DNA of 64,000 nucleotides from Streptomyces alanosinicus (GTDB lineage Bacteria > Actinomycetota > Actinomycetes > Streptomycetales > Streptomycetaceae): contig NZ_BMVG01000024.1 in the NCBI RefSeq assembly GCF_014650595.1, positions 43,275 to 107,274 of the forward strand, in the 5' to 3' direction. Positions 8,335 to 17,445 of the stretch are shown here, piece by piece; the first letter of the stretch is position 1; each line of letters opens with the position of its first letter. Position numbers and translations under genes: made by a program. The notes beneath the pieces are model-generated. The model did no database searches, was not told the origin of the DNA, and saw only the letters and a list, made by a program, of their open reading frames with translations.

Positions 8335-9175
8335 GGGACCTCGCCGTCCACAGCTCCGGGAACACGTTCTTGCGGGCGCGCTTCTCCAGCCAGGCCACGC
8401 CGGCCGAGCCGCCGGTGCCGGTCTTGGCGCCCATCGCGCGGCGGGTGGCGACCAGGTGGTCGTTGCGCCAGCGCCAGACCAGTTCGGCCACGTCCGACAA
8501 CGCCTCGCCCAGCCGGGCCAGTTCGGCGTTCTGGTCGCCCGAGTAGATCTCCGCCCAGGCGGCCTCGACGGCCGCGCAGGCCTCGTAGCGCAGGGCGACG
8601 TCCCGGTCCAGGACGGACGCGGGGATCGCGTGGCCGCGGCGCGCGAGGAGGTGGACGACCTCGTCGTACAGGCACGGCTGGTGCAGCGCCTTCTCCAGTT
8701 CCGCGTGGACGCGCGGGGCGCCGCGGTGCGGGACGAGCATGGACGCGGACTTCTCGCCGAGCAGGAACTCCATACGGCGGTACATCGCCGACTGGAAGCC
8801 GGAGCCGTCACCGAGGGCGGAGCGGTAGGAGTTGAACTGGGCCGGGGTCAGCTGGCCGAGCGGCCGCCAGGAGGCGTTGAGCGCCTCCAGCTCCCGTACC
8901 GAGCGCTTGAGCGCGGCGACCGCGGTGGGGACGTCATCGGAGCGCAGGGCGTTCGCGGCGGTCTCCCACTCGTGCACGATCACCGTGAACCACAGCTCCA
9001 TGACCTGGGTCGTGACCAGGAAGACCATCTCTCCGGGATCGTCGGAGAGGGTGTGCTGGAGATGGGTGAGGACGTCCGCCTGGACGTAGTCCTCGTACGG
9101 CGTGGTGCCGGCGAAATCGAGATGCGGGGCCTCGGGCTCAGCGGCTTCGGGAAGGGGTTGAGCCTGTTGGGACAT
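8327..9175 (-). CDS. kynA: Tryptophan 2,3-dioxygenase
   Basis: A 282-residue haem enzyme that opens the indole ring of tryptophan to give N-formylkynurenine, the first step of kynurenine catabolism. Family signatures include YEDYVQADVLTHLQ, VFLVTTQVMELWFTVIVHEWE, the SGFQSAMYRRMEFLLGEK segment and WRWRNDHLVATRRAMGAKTGTGGSAGVAWL near the C-terminus, which contains the haem-associated His. It is first in a coupled pair with kynureninase. Confidence 0.96.
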   Translation of the reverse strand: MSQQAQPLPEAAEPEAPHLDFAGTTPYEDYVQADVLTHLQHTLSDDPGEMVFLVTTQVMELWFTVIVHEWETAANALRSDDVPTAVAALKRSVRELEALNASWRPLGQLTPAQFNSYRSALGDGSGFQSAMYRRMEFLLGEKSASMLVPHRGAPRVHAELEKALHQPCLYDEVVHLLARRGHAIPASVLDRDVALRYEACAAVEAAWAEIYSGDQNAELARLGEALSDVAELVWRWRNDHLVATRRAMGAKTGTGGSAGVAWLEKRARKNVFPELWTARSHV

Positions 9176-9280
9176 CGCTGTCTCCTGTTGTTACTCCGGG
9201 TAGCGGTCCGCCCCTGCCGATTCCGGCACGGGGGCCCCGGTCCCCACCCGCATCCTCCGCAATCACTCCCGGTACGGCAA

Positions 9281-9304
9281 GGCCCGTCCGCTGCGGGACG
9301 GGCC
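9281..9304 (-). terminator. Hairpin after DUF3151 gene
   Basis: A 9-base stem (GGCCCGTCC with its complement) around a 6-base loop, 22 bases beyond the stop of the DUF3151 gene on the minus strand. Probable intrinsic terminator. Confidence 0.65.
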
Positions 9305-9325
9305 ACATCCACCCCTGAGGGGAGG

Positions 9326-9739
9326 TCAGCCGAGGGTCTGGGCGGCCGTCGGCGAGGACTCCTGCAGGAACTGCGAGCAGCGCGTGTACTCCTCCTGCTC
9401 GCCGATCGCCTGCGCGGCGCGGGCGAGGGCGTGCAGGGCGCGCAGGAAGCCGCGGTTCGGCTCGTGCTCCCAGGGGACCGGGCCGTGGCCCTTCCAGCCG
9501 CTGCGGCGCAGGGCGTCGAGACCCCGGTGGTAGCCCGTACGGGCGTAGGCGTACGACTCCACGACCGCGCCGCGCTCGAACGCGTCGTCGGCCAGCTGGG
9601 CCCAGGCGAGCGAGGAGGTGGGGTACTTGGCGGCGACGTCCGCGGGGGCGGTACCGGCCGCGAGGAGTTCGCGGGGCTCGGGGTCGTCGGGGAGGTGGGT
9701 CGGGGGCGGGCCGCCGAGGAGGTTCTCGTGAATCGTCAT
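9326..9739 (-). CDS. DUF3151 family protein
   Basis: A 137-residue soluble protein starting at ATG 9739 (MTIHENLLGGPPPTHLP). It matches the actinobacterial DUF3151 family: AAKYPTSSLAWAQLADDAF, YAYARTGYHRGLDALRRSGWKGHGPVPW, then NRGFLRALHALARAAQAIGE. Function is not known; the helical layout is TPR-like. It stands alone between tryptophan dioxygenase and the MFS gene, followed by a hairpin at 9281-9304. Confidence 0.88.
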   Translation of the reverse strand: MTIHENLLGGPPPTHLPDDPEPRELLAAGTAPADVAAKYPTSSLAWAQLADDAFERGAVVESYAYARTGYHRGLDALRRSGWKGHGPVPWEHEPNRGFLRALHALARAAQAIGEQEEYTRCSQFLQESSPTAAQTLG

Positions 9740-9835
9740 GGGGTCCAGTCTGCCGCGCCGGTCCGCCGGTTTCCTGTCCGGTCCCGCTACGCGGTCGCTC
9801 ACCGGCGCCGGCCCGCGGACGAAGGCAGCCGCACG

Positions 9836-11290
9836 CTACTCTCGGCGCTCCCCCTCCAGCGGCGGAGCCGTCACGCTTCCGTGCCGCTTGCACTGCGGGC
9901 GCACACACCCCGGTGCCGGGCGCCGCACCAGCGCGAAGGCCAGGGCCGAGGCCAGCACCAGCACACCCGCGCACAGGGGCATCGCCCGGTCGAACGCCGC
10001 GTCGAAGGCCGACGCGGAGCGATACGCCTCGGGGCCCATCCCCGCGAGCAGCGGCAGCGCCGCGACCGCGATCAGGCCCGCCGCGCGTGCCGCCGCGTTG
10101 TTGATGCCGCTGGCGAGACCCGCGCGGGCGGTGTCCACCGAGGCCAGGACCGTGGCCGTCAGGGGGGCGACGAGCGTGACCATGCCGGCGCCCATGACCA
10201 GGACGGCCGGCAGAACGTCCGTCAGGTAGTCGGCGTGCGGGCCCACCCGCAGCATCAGCAGCATCGCCGCCGCGCAGAGCAGCGGCCCGACGGTGAGCGG
10301 CAGTCGCGGGCCCGTACGCTCCGCCAGCGCGCCGGAGCGGGCGGAGAACAGCAGCATCAGGGCCGTCGTCGGAAGCAACGCCGTACCGGCCTGCAGGGGC
10401 GAGTAACCCGCCACCACCTGCAGTTGCAGCGCGGTGAGGAAGAAGAAGCCGCCGAACGCCGCGTACACGCACAGGGTGACCAGGTTGACCGCCGTGAACT
10501 GGCGCGAGGCGAAGATGTCCGGCGGCAGCATCGGGTCCGGGCGGTGCCGTTCGACCTGGACGAAGGCCACGGCCGCCGCCAGCCCCGCGACCGCGGTCAG
10601 GGCCACCACCAGGGAGCCCGACCTGGCCTCGATCAGCGCGTACGTCAGCAGGGCCAGGGCCAGGGCGCCCAGCACCGCGCCCAGCACGTCGAAGCGGGCG
10701 TGGGTGCCGTCGTCCTTCGACTCCGGGACGTGCCGCAGCGCCACCGGCACACACAGCAGGGCCAGCGGGACGTTCAGCAGGAACACCCAGCGCCAGCCGG
10801 GGCCGGCCACCAGCCAGCCGCCCAGGAACGGGCCGACCGCCGCGCCGATCCCGCCGAAACCGGACCACAGGCCGACCGCCCGGCCCCGGTCGTCGGGATG
10901 GAAGGAGGCCTGGATCAGGGCCAGCGACCCCGGGGTCAGCAGGGCGCCGCCGATGCCCTGCAACGCCCGCGCGGCGATGAGGATCCCCGCGGTCGGCGCC
11001 ACCCCGCACAGCAGGGAGGCCGCCGCGAACCACACCACGCCCAGCACGAAGATCTTCCGGCGGCCGTAGCGGTCCCCCAGCGAACCGCCCAGCAGGATCA
11101 GACCGGCCAGCGTGAGCATGTAGGCGTTGACGGTCCACTGCAGCGCGGAGAGGCTCGCGCCCAGGTCGTGACCGATGCGCGGCAGCGCGACATTGACGAC
11201 GGTCGAGTCCAGCAGGGCCATGCTGGAGCCGAGGACCGTGGTGAGCAGGATCCACTTGCCCTGGGGCGAGGCGAGCCGGACATCGGGCAT
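9836..11290 (-). CDS. MFS transporter, DHA2-like (14-TM) exporter
   Basis: A 484-residue polytopic membrane protein of the DHA2/EmrB type, expected to export small molecules in exchange for protons. Family marks: LDSTVVNVALPRIGHDLGASLSALQWTVNAYMLTLA (helix 1-2), LGDRYGRRKIF (motif A), IAARALQGIGGALLTPGSLALI (motif B/C region) and GGIGAAVGPFLGGWLV. Length fits 14 helices. Substrate cannot be told from sequence. No regulator gene is adjacent, which is unusual for a drug exporter. Confidence 0.88.
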   Translation of the reverse strand: MPDVRLASPQGKWILLTTVLGSSMALLDSTVVNVALPRIGHDLGASLSALQWTVNAYMLTLAGLILLGGSLGDRYGRRKIFVLGVVWFAAASLLCGVAPTAGILIAARALQGIGGALLTPGSLALIQASFHPDDRGRAVGLWSGFGGIGAAVGPFLGGWLVAGPGWRWVFLLNVPLALLCVPVALRHVPESKDDGTHARFDVLGAVLGALALALLTYALIEARSGSLVVALTAVAGLAAAVAFVQVERHRPDPMLPPDIFASRQFTAVNLVTLCVYAAFGGFFFLTALQLQVVAGYSPLQAGTALLPTTALMLLFSARSGALAERTGPRLPLTVGPLLCAAAMLLMLRVGPHADYLTDVLPAVLVMGAGMVTLVAPLTATVLASVDTARAGLASGINNAAARAAGLIAVAALPLLAGMGPEAYRSASAFDAAFDRAMPLCAGVLVLASALAFALVRRPAPGCVRPQCKRHGSVTAPPLEGERRE

Positions 11291-11386
11291 GCTCCCAGGT
11301 ATACAGCGGGCCCGGCGCTGTAGACAGCCACCGGGCCCACCGCAAAGAAACGCGCGAGGAAACGCGCAGGGAAGCGGACGTACCGC

Positions 11387-12409
11387 TTACTTGATCTTGT
11401 TGCCCGCCGAGCGCAGGTTCTTCGTGGCCTCGACGACCCGCGCGGCCATCGACGTCTCGGCCAGCTTGCCCCAGGTGCGCGGGTCGTAGGCCTTCTTGTT
11501 GCCGACCTCGCCGTCGACCTTCAGGACGCCGTCGTAGTTCGCGAACATGTGGCCCGCGACCGGACGGGTGAAGGCGTACTGGGTGTCCGTGTCGAGGTTC
11601 ATCTTCACGACGCCGTTCTCCAGCGCGGTGGCGATCTCCTGCTCGGTGGAGCCGGAGCCGCCGTGGAAGACGAAGTCGAACGGGGACTGCTTGCCGAACT
11701 TGGCGGCGACGCCGTCGTTCAGGTCCTTGAGCAGGTCGGGGCGGAGCACGACGTTGCCCGGCTTGTACACGCCGTGCACATTGCCGAAGGACGCGGCCAG
11801 CAGGTAGCGGCCCTTCTCGCCCAGGCCCAGCGCCTCCGCCGTACGGATCGCGTCGTCGACCGTGGTGTACAGCTCGTCGTTGATCTCGTGCGTGACACCG
11901 TCCTCCTCGCCGCCGGTGGGGGTGATCTCCACCTCAAGGATGATGTTGGCGCGGCGGGCCTGCTCCAGCAGTTCCTGGGCGATGGCCAGGTTGTCGGCGA
12001 GGGTCTCGGCGGAGCCGTCCCACATGTGCGACTGGAACAGCGGGTTGCGGCCGGCCTTCACGCGCTCCTCGGAGAGCGCGAGCAGCGGACGTACGTACCC
12101 GTCGAGCTTGTCCTTCGGGCAGTGGTCGGTGTGCAGCGCGATGTTGACCGGGTACTTCTCGGCGACGATGTGCGCGTACTCGGCGAGGGCGACCGCGCCG
12201 GTCACCATGTCCTTGCTGTACTGGCCGCCGAGGAACTCGGCACCACCGGTCGAGATCTGGACGATGCCGTCGCTCTCCGCCTCCGCGAAGCCGCGCAGCG
12301 CCGCGTTCAGGGTCTGGCTCGACGTGACGTTGATGGCCGGGTAGGCGAACTTGCCTGCCTTCGCCCGGTCCAGCATCTCGTTGTAGACCTCGGGGGTTGC
12401 GATGGGCAT
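11387..12409 (-). CDS. fbaA: Class II fructose-bisphosphate aldolase
   Basis: A 340-residue zinc-dependent aldolase of glycolysis and gluconeogenesis that reversibly splits fructose-1,6-bisphosphate. Signature sequences: YPAINVTSSQTLNAALRGFAE at the N-terminus, zinc-site HTDHCPKDKLDGYV near residue 107, EVEITPTGGEEDGV, and FVFHGGSGSTEQEI near residue 250 with the second metal/phosphate region. Length is normal for the class IIA long form. It is a single gene; pyrE follows upstream in the same orientation. Confidence 0.96.
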   Translation of the reverse strand: MPIATPEVYNEMLDRAKAGKFAYPAINVTSSQTLNAALRGFAEAESDGIVQISTGGAEFLGGQYSKDMVTGAVALAEYAHIVAEKYPVNIALHTDHCPKDKLDGYVRPLLALSEERVKAGRNPLFQSHMWDGSAETLADNLAIAQELLEQARRANIILEVEITPTGGEEDGVTHEINDELYTTVDDAIRTAEALGLGEKGRYLLAASFGNVHGVYKPGNVVLRPDLLKDLNDGVAAKFGKQSPFDFVFHGGSGSTEQEIATALENGVVKMNLDTDTQYAFTRPVAGHMFANYDGVLKVDGEVGNKKAYDPRTWGKLAETSMAARVVEATKNLRSAGNKIK

Positions 12410-12552
12410 CTGTCCGCTCCTTGTGTTGCGGGTGAGAGGTTCTGCGTTACGGCCCTGACCTAGACCTGGGATGCGACGTCATCGTCGGCCCCATCTTTCC
12501 AGACCCGACCCCATGGTCGGCGCCTCGGCCAAGTCCAGGTCAAGCGCGCGCG

Positions 12553-13101
12553 TCAGTCCAGACCCAGTTCATCCTTCGAGAAGGCGAACCGGTACGGAAC
12601 ACCCGCGCCGGCCTCGATCTTCTCGGCGGCACCGGTGGCCCGGTCCACGATGGTCGCCACGGCGACGACCTCGGCACCGGCCTCGCGCACCGCCTCCACC
12701 GCGGTGAGCGGGGAACCGCCGGTGGTGGAGGTGTCCTCGACGACCAGGACCCGGCGGCCCCTGATCTCCGGGCCCTCGACCCGCCGCTGCAGGCCGTGCG
12801 CCTTCGCGGCCTTGCGGACGACGAACGCGTCCAGCTTCCTGCCGCGCGCGGCGGCGGCGTGCAGCATGGCGGCCGCGACCGGGTCGGCGCCCATCGTCAG
12901 GCCGCCGACCGCGTCGAACTCCAGGTCCGCGGTGAGGTCCAGCAGCACCTGGCCGACGAGCGGGGCGGCCTCGCCGTCGAGGGTGATGCGGCGCAGGTCG
13001 ACGTAGTAGTCGGCCTCCAGACCCGAGGAGAGGGTCACCTTGCCGTGCACCACGGCCTTGTCCTTGATCTGCTGCAGCAGCGCGCCGCGTACGTCCGTCA
13101 T
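12553..13101 (-). CDS. pyrE: Orotate phosphoribosyltransferase
   Basis: A 182-residue enzyme of pyrimidine synthesis that transfers phosphoribose from PRPP to orotate. The PRPP loop is VLVVEDTSTTGGSPLTAVEAVREAGA near residue 120, and VGGLTMGADPVAAAMLHAAA and FVVRKAAKAHGLQRRVEG match the family. The gene starts at ATG 13101, 10 bases after the stop of the epimerase-like gene, suggesting co-transcription. Confidence 0.95.
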   Translation of the reverse strand: MTDVRGALLQQIKDKAVVHGKVTLSSGLEADYYVDLRRITLDGEAAPLVGQVLLDLTADLEFDAVGGLTMGADPVAAAMLHAAAARGRKLDAFVVRKAAKAHGLQRRVEGPEIRGRRVLVVEDTSTTGGSPLTAVEAVREAGAEVVAVATIVDRATGAAEKIEAGAGVPYRFAFSKDELGLD

Positions 13102-13111
13102 GCCGACCAGC

Positions 13112-13900
13112 TTAAAGGCGCCGCCAGCTCCAGGTCGTGGTCGCCTCCAGCGGCTCCAGCGGCGTGACCAGGCGCGCGGCGGTGTTCAGGCCGTTGGGCG
13201 GGCCGGTCTGCGGCTCGACGCACACGGCCTCGGCCTGCTCGTCGTAGACGACCACCCACTCCTCGCGGCTGGTCACCTTCAGCTCCAGCTGCCCCGGCCA
13301 GGTGAGGGTGACGTCGACGCCGTCGGGCATGCCGAAGCAGTCGTCCCAGGGGCCGGGCACGGGGTCGATGCGGTTGCCGGTCGGCAGATGGTCGGCGCCG
13401 CGCTCCTCCTGCCAGGCGGGCTTGAAGTCGAGCGTCACGTCCTCGCGGCCGAGGTTGCGGTTGAACCACGGGTGCCAGCCGATCTGCGCCGGGAAGGAGT
13501 CGTCCCGCGCCTCCACCGACATCGTCAGCGTCAGGCTGTCCTCGGTGAGCGTGACGACCTGGGTGACGCGGCCGGGGTGCGGCCAGGGCTCGACGAGGTC
13601 GTACGTGATCACCGCCTCGTTCACCGCGGTGCGCGCGACGCGCCAGGCGCCGTCGCGGGCGGTGCCGTGGATGGCGTGCGGCGGGGAGTTGAGCGGCATC
13701 TGGCGGACGGTGCCGCCGTCGAGGAAGCGGCCGTCCCGGATGCGGCCGCACCAGGGCACCATGGGGAAACAACCGTAGCGCTCGCCTTGCCGGAGCAGTT
13801 CCGTGCCGTTGATGCGCAGACCGGCGATGCGGCCGCCGCCTGCGGGGGTGACACGTACTTCCGCGTCGCCTGCTGTCAGCGTGATGTCTTCGTTACTCAC
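13112..13900 (-). CDS. Aldose 1-epimerase family protein
   Basis: A 262-residue galactose-mutarotase-like protein. Family features: GGRIAGLRINGTELL, CFPMVPWCGRIRDGRF, the active-site region NSPPHAIHGTARDGAWRV near residue 75, and IGWHPWFNR with the second conserved His near residue 140. It probably interconverts anomers of an aldose or sugar phosphate. It lies immediately upstream of pyrE in the same orientation. Substrate unknown. Confidence 0.88.
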   Translation of the reverse strand: MSNEDITLTAGDAEVRVTPAGGGRIAGLRINGTELLRQGERYGCFPMVPWCGRIRDGRFLDGGTVRQMPLNSPPHAIHGTARDGAWRVARTAVNEAVITYDLVEPWPHPGRVTQVVTLTEDSLTLTMSVEARDDSFPAQIGWHPWFNRNLGREDVTLDFKPAWQEERGADHLPTGNRIDPVPGPWDDCFGMPDGVDVTLTWPGQLELKVTSREEWVVVYDEQAEAVCVEPQTGPPNGLNTAARLVTPLEPLEATTTWSWRRL

Positions 13901-13952
13901 GGGAAGAGGCTACTGGGGGGACCGGTCGCGGATTCGGCTGATGGCGCGTTGT

Positions 13953-13984
13953 GGTTGCTCGCGCGGTTCCCCGCGCCCCTGGGG
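13953..13984. repeat. Streptomyces-type intergenic GC-rich repeat
   Basis: The segment GTTGCTCGCGCGGTTCCCCG followed by CGCCCCTGGGG resembles a repeat often seen between genes in Streptomyces. A related word (GCGCCCCGAAGGGCGCGGGG) lies at 19232-19251. It sits between two co-oriented genes and may fold. Confidence 0.45.
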
Positions 13985-13993
13985 ATGTCGCGG

Positions 13994-14770
13994 TCAACGT
14001 CTCTTACGCAGTGCGCGTCCGACCACGATCGCCGATGCCACCACCAGTGCCGCTGCCGGGGCCGCCCAGCGCAGTGTCGATGCCGCCGTGGCCGGCTGGG
14101 GGGCCGGGACCGGGGCGTAGCGACCGCGGGGTGGGGCGTGGTCGACCTCCTCGGCGCTGCGGCCGATCATCGTGCGGCGGGCGTGCGCGGCCTCGGCGGG
14201 GGGCTCGCCGGTGTCGGCGAAGTCGTCCGCGAGGCGGTCGGCCGCCGGGTCCAGTGAGGGCGGGGGGACCTCGGTGTCGAAGACGGAGGAACGCGTGTCC
14301 TCGGGCTCGGACTCCGGCTCGGGTTCAGGCTCGTGCTCCGGCTGGGGCTCCGCGGGCGTCGCCAGGTTTTCCACAAAACGGTTCAGCAGGCGGGTCAGCG
14401 CCGTGCTCACCGTGTCCGCCGGCAGTTCCGTGATACGGCCGCCGGCGTCCGCCGTGCCCTCGACCGTGACCGTCGTACCGCCCTCGGTGGCGGTGAGACA
14501 CAGCCGGAGGGCGAGCTTCACGGCGCCGGTGCCACGGGCCTCGACGGCGTCGCCCTCGACGGCGTACGTACCGTCCTCGCGGGGGACCACGCGGGCCGTA
14601 CCCCGGTAGGTGACGGAGTGTCCGCCGACGCGCAGCTTCAGGCGTCCGGCGACCGGTTCGGCACCGGCGTCCTGCTGCAGACCGGGGACCGCACGGGCGA
14701 CGCGCGCGGGGTCGGCGAGGGCGTCTCTGAGCGGTTCGACCGGGACCGGGACGAAGACCTGGTGCTCCAT
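13994..14770 (-). CDS. SRPBCC/CoxG-like protein with C-terminal membrane anchor
   Basis: A 258-residue protein. Residues 1-145 form a SRPBCC (START-like) ligand-binding domain of CoxG type: MEHQVFVPVPVEPLRDALADPARVARAVPGLQ at the N-terminus and GTGAVKLALRL and TVTVEGTADAGGRI further on. A Glu/Pro-rich linker follows, then a single C-terminal helix (LRWAAPAAALVVASAIVVG) with a basic RALRKRR end, so it is probably a tail-anchored cytosolic protein. Genuine CoxG helps anchor CO dehydrogenase, but no such genes are near, so its role here is open. Confidence 0.82.
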   Translation of the reverse strand: MEHQVFVPVPVEPLRDALADPARVARAVPGLQQDAGAEPVAGRLKLRVGGHSVTYRGTARVVPREDGTYAVEGDAVEARGTGAVKLALRLCLTATEGGTTVTVEGTADAGGRITELPADTVSTALTRLLNRFVENLATPAEPQPEHEPEPEPESEPEDTRSSVFDTEVPPPSLDPAADRLADDFADTGEPPAEAAHARRTMIGRSAEEVDHAPPRGRYAPVPAPQPATAASTLRWAAPAAALVVASAIVVGRALRKRR

Positions 14771-14824
14771 GTCGGCTGAGCCTACCCAGGTAGGAGCGGA
14801 AAGTACCCCCGCCCGCCCGGCTCG

Positions 14825-16462
14825 TCAGTAGCGCGGATGCACCAGCGTGGACGGCGGCAGCCCGCCGATCCGGGTGCGCCGGGCCGCCCTGCCGTCGGCC
14901 GTCAGCTCGGCCTGTGTCAGCGTGCGCGGGCGCCAGGGGCCGAGCCGCAGGGCCGGCGCGGTGCGCCCCGGCGCCGCGAGCAGGAATCCCCAGTCGTGCG
15001 GGGGTCCGGAGGTGCCCGCCGAGCGGTCGGGGCCGGCCGGGAAGCCGGAGTCATGGCCGAGGACCCGGTAGGGGGAGCCGGCGAAGCCCGCCGCGCGCAG
15101 GGTCGCGGCGACCGTCCAGAAGACCCGGGGGCGGGTGGTGACGGCCCCGGCGTGGACGACGAGCCGGCCGCCGGGGGCGAGGACCCGTCGGGCCAGTCCG
15201 TAGAACTCCTGGGAGTACAGCTTGGTGCTGGCGGTGATGCCGGGATCGGGCAGGTCGGCGATCACGACGTCGTACGCGGCGGCGGGTGCGCCGCGCAGCC
15301 AGCCGAGCGCGTCGGCGGTGGTGGGGTGGACGCGCGGGTCGGCGTAGGCATGGGCGTTGACGGCGCTGAGGCCGGGGTCGTGGCGGGCCAGGCGGAGCAG
15401 GCCCGGGTCGAGTTCGACGATGTCGACGCGGCGCACCCCGGGCCGGCGCAGCACCTCGCGGGCGGCCAGGCCGTCGCCGCCGCCGAGGATGAGGACGCGC
15501 GCGTGCGCCCCGCCGGACAGCGCGGGGTGGACGAGGGCCTCGTGGTAACGGCGTTCGTCGCGGCCGCCGACGCGGAGCCGGCCGTCCAGGAAGAGGTCGA
15601 GGGGCTTGCCGTCGGTGCCGCCGGCGAGGACGACCTCCTGCACGCCGGTCTGTTCGGCGACCCGGACGTCCCTGCCGTAGACGGCATGCCGGGCGGCGCG
15701 TTCGAAGTCGCCGACGAGGGCGGCGGCGGAGGCGAGGACACCGAGGACGACAAGGCCGCCGAGCAGCAGGGTCCAGCGGGCCCGGCGGGTCAGATCGCGG
15801 CGGAAGAGGCCCAGCACCAGGGCTCCGCCGGCGACGACGTTGACCGTGCCGGTGAGCAGCGCGCCCGTCAACTGGCCCAGGAAGGGCAGGAGGAGAAAGG
15901 GGAAGGCAAGACCGCCGACCAGCGCGCCCACATAGTCCGCGGCGAACAGGTCGGCCACCGCGCCGCCCGCGTCCTGGAGCCGGATGCGCTGGATCAGCTC
16001 CATCAGCAGCGGGACTTCGGCGCCGATCAGCAGGCCGATGGCGAGGGAGAAGGCGACCAGCAGAAAGCGCGGGCCGTCGGCCCACATCCCGCCCCAGCCG
16101 CCGGTCCAGGCGAAGACGGCGTACAGCGCCATCGCGCTGCATCCGCCGACCAGCGCGAGGACGGTCTCGATCGCGCCGAAGCCGGCCGCGGCGTGCCAGC
16201 GCAGCCGCTTGGCGCCGAGGGAGCCGATGCCCATCGCGAACACCATCACGGACAGCACGACGGAGGACTGGGTGACCGAGTCGCCGATCAAGTACGAGGC
16301 GAACGCGACGAGTTCGAGTTCGTACACGAGCCCGCAGGCCGCGCAGACGAAGACGCACACAAGGACCAGGAACCGCCCGGTGCCGGGCCGGACGGGCAGC
16401 CGGGCGGGGCCCGTCCAGGAGGGCGGGGCCCCCGGAGGCGCGGGGGCGTGCGGTTCGATCAC
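14825..16462 (-). CDS. Membrane-embedded spermidine synthase homologue
   Basis: A 545-residue protein. The N-terminal 250 residues hold about seven membrane helices (LVCVFVCAACGLVYELELVAFASYL is the first). The C-terminal half is a methyltransferase-fold aminopropyltransferase domain with VLILGGGDGLAAREVLRRPGV (cofactor loop), VDIVELDPGLLRLAR and YDVVIADLPDPG (family D-x-x-D-P). The fusion is common in actinobacteria; whether these proteins make polyamines or modify another substrate is not settled. Upstream on the other side lies the DUF2617 gene. Confidence 0.88.
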   Translation of the reverse strand: MIEPHAPAPPGAPPSWTGPARLPVRPGTGRFLVLVCVFVCAACGLVYELELVAFASYLIGDSVTQSSVVLSVMVFAMGIGSLGAKRLRWHAAAGFGAIETVLALVGGCSAMALYAVFAWTGGWGGMWADGPRFLLVAFSLAIGLLIGAEVPLLMELIQRIRLQDAGGAVADLFAADYVGALVGGLAFPFLLLPFLGQLTGALLTGTVNVVAGGALVLGLFRRDLTRRARWTLLLGGLVVLGVLASAAALVGDFERAARHAVYGRDVRVAEQTGVQEVVLAGGTDGKPLDLFLDGRLRVGGRDERRYHEALVHPALSGGAHARVLILGGGDGLAAREVLRRPGVRRVDIVELDPGLLRLARHDPGLSAVNAHAYADPRVHPTTADALGWLRGAPAAAYDVVIADLPDPGITASTKLYSQEFYGLARRVLAPGGRLVVHAGAVTTRPRVFWTVAATLRAAGFAGSPYRVLGHDSGFPAGPDRSAGTSGPPHDWGFLLAAPGRTAPALRLGPWRPRTLTQAELTADGRAARRTRIGGLPPSTLVHPRY

Positions 16463-16602
16463 GCTGCGACGTTACGTCACATGATGGGTACGCTTCGTCA
16501 CCCACACGTGTGGATCTGGGGGCAGTTGACGCACTGTGGGTTTATGCGAACCCGGGTGGATCTAGGGGGGATCCAGATGGATCCAGCTGGACTCAGCCGG
16601 AC

Positions 16603-17127
16603 TCAGCTGGTCGGCGGCATCGTCGCCCGCACCCCGACCCGGGTGCGGGTGGCCACCAACTGGCCGTCCTGCGGGTAGGCGTGCCAGGTGCGCCAGTGCA
16701 CCTGGCCCTCGTGGTGCTGGGCCAGCAGCGCGGTGAACGCGTGCGGGCTGCCGGGGAAGACGCCCGCGAGACCGTGCGGATGCTCGGAGACCAGGGCCAG
16801 CAACTCCTGGGCGCGGCCCGCGAACGAGCCGGGGGTGAGCACCTCGACGCGCGCCGCGAACTCGTACTCCCAGTCGTTGACCCGCTTGGCGACACCGAGC
16901 GGCAGCGGGGTGCTGGAGCCGGGGATGCACGCGACCGTCTCCGAGCAACTGCCGTGCTCCTCCTCCAGCAACACCTGGTGTGATGCGCCGAGGAGTCTCA
17001 ACTGGAGCTTGGCTCCGGTGAGTTCCAGATCGAGGGTGGCCAGGGCGGGCAGCGGTTCGCGGCCCAGGGCCCAGGCCAGGTCGGCAGCCCGCGTATCAGT
17101 GTAGGAGGTGTTCAGGGTCGTGAGCAT
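16603..17127 (-). CDS. DUF2617 family protein
   Basis: A 174-residue protein of an actinobacterial family. The sequence begins MLTTLNTSYTDTRAADLAWALG and contains the conserved HQVLLEEEHGSCSETVACIPG and KRVNDWEYEFAARVE. The C-terminus has HALWRTWHAYPQ-like VHWRTWHAYPQDGQLVATR. No function is established. It is followed by the membrane spermidine-synthase homologue in the same orientation, as is commonly seen for these two families. Confidence 0.85.
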   Translation of the reverse strand: MLTTLNTSYTDTRAADLAWALGREPLPALATLDLELTGAKLQLRLLGASHQVLLEEEHGSCSETVACIPGSSTPLPLGVAKRVNDWEYEFAARVEVLTPGSFAGRAQELLALVSEHPHGLAGVFPGSPHAFTALLAQHHEGQVHWRTWHAYPQDGQLVATRTRVGVRATMPPTS

Positions 17128-17364
17128 GGATCGGCTCCGCTAACACGCGATGAGGGGGAGATCGGCCATGTCAGCCCAGCCGGCTCGGCCGGGGCGGGAG
17201 TCTCTGGGACGTCCGAGGGGCTGCGTTGGCGTTTTAGAGGGAATCATGAACAGAGGCGCCCCCACAGCGTTTTTACCCAAGTTCGTGGGGTTTCCATCCC
17301 TCAGAGGGCTCCACAGTTCAACTGTTCAACCATGTCGTGCGCCCGGCGCGGAAACCGCACGGCG

Positions 17365-17397
17365 AGCGCCCGCCGGCTTCCTTCGCCGGCGGGCGCT
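17365..17397 (-). terminator. Hairpin after Cys/Gly-rich protein gene
   Basis: A 12-base stem (AGCGCCCGCCGG with its complement) around a 9-base loop, 49 bases beyond the stop at 17446 on the minus strand. Strong intrinsic-terminator candidate. Confidence 0.75.
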
Positions 17398-17445
17398 GCT
17401 GTGCGGCCCGGATACGGTTCCCCCGACGGGCTCAGCTGCCCCGTG

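Noticed and set aside
9836..12409. A biosynthetic gene cluster around the MFS exporter
   Set aside because: Neighbours are housekeeping genes (aldolase, pyrE) and no synthase or tailoring enzymes are present.
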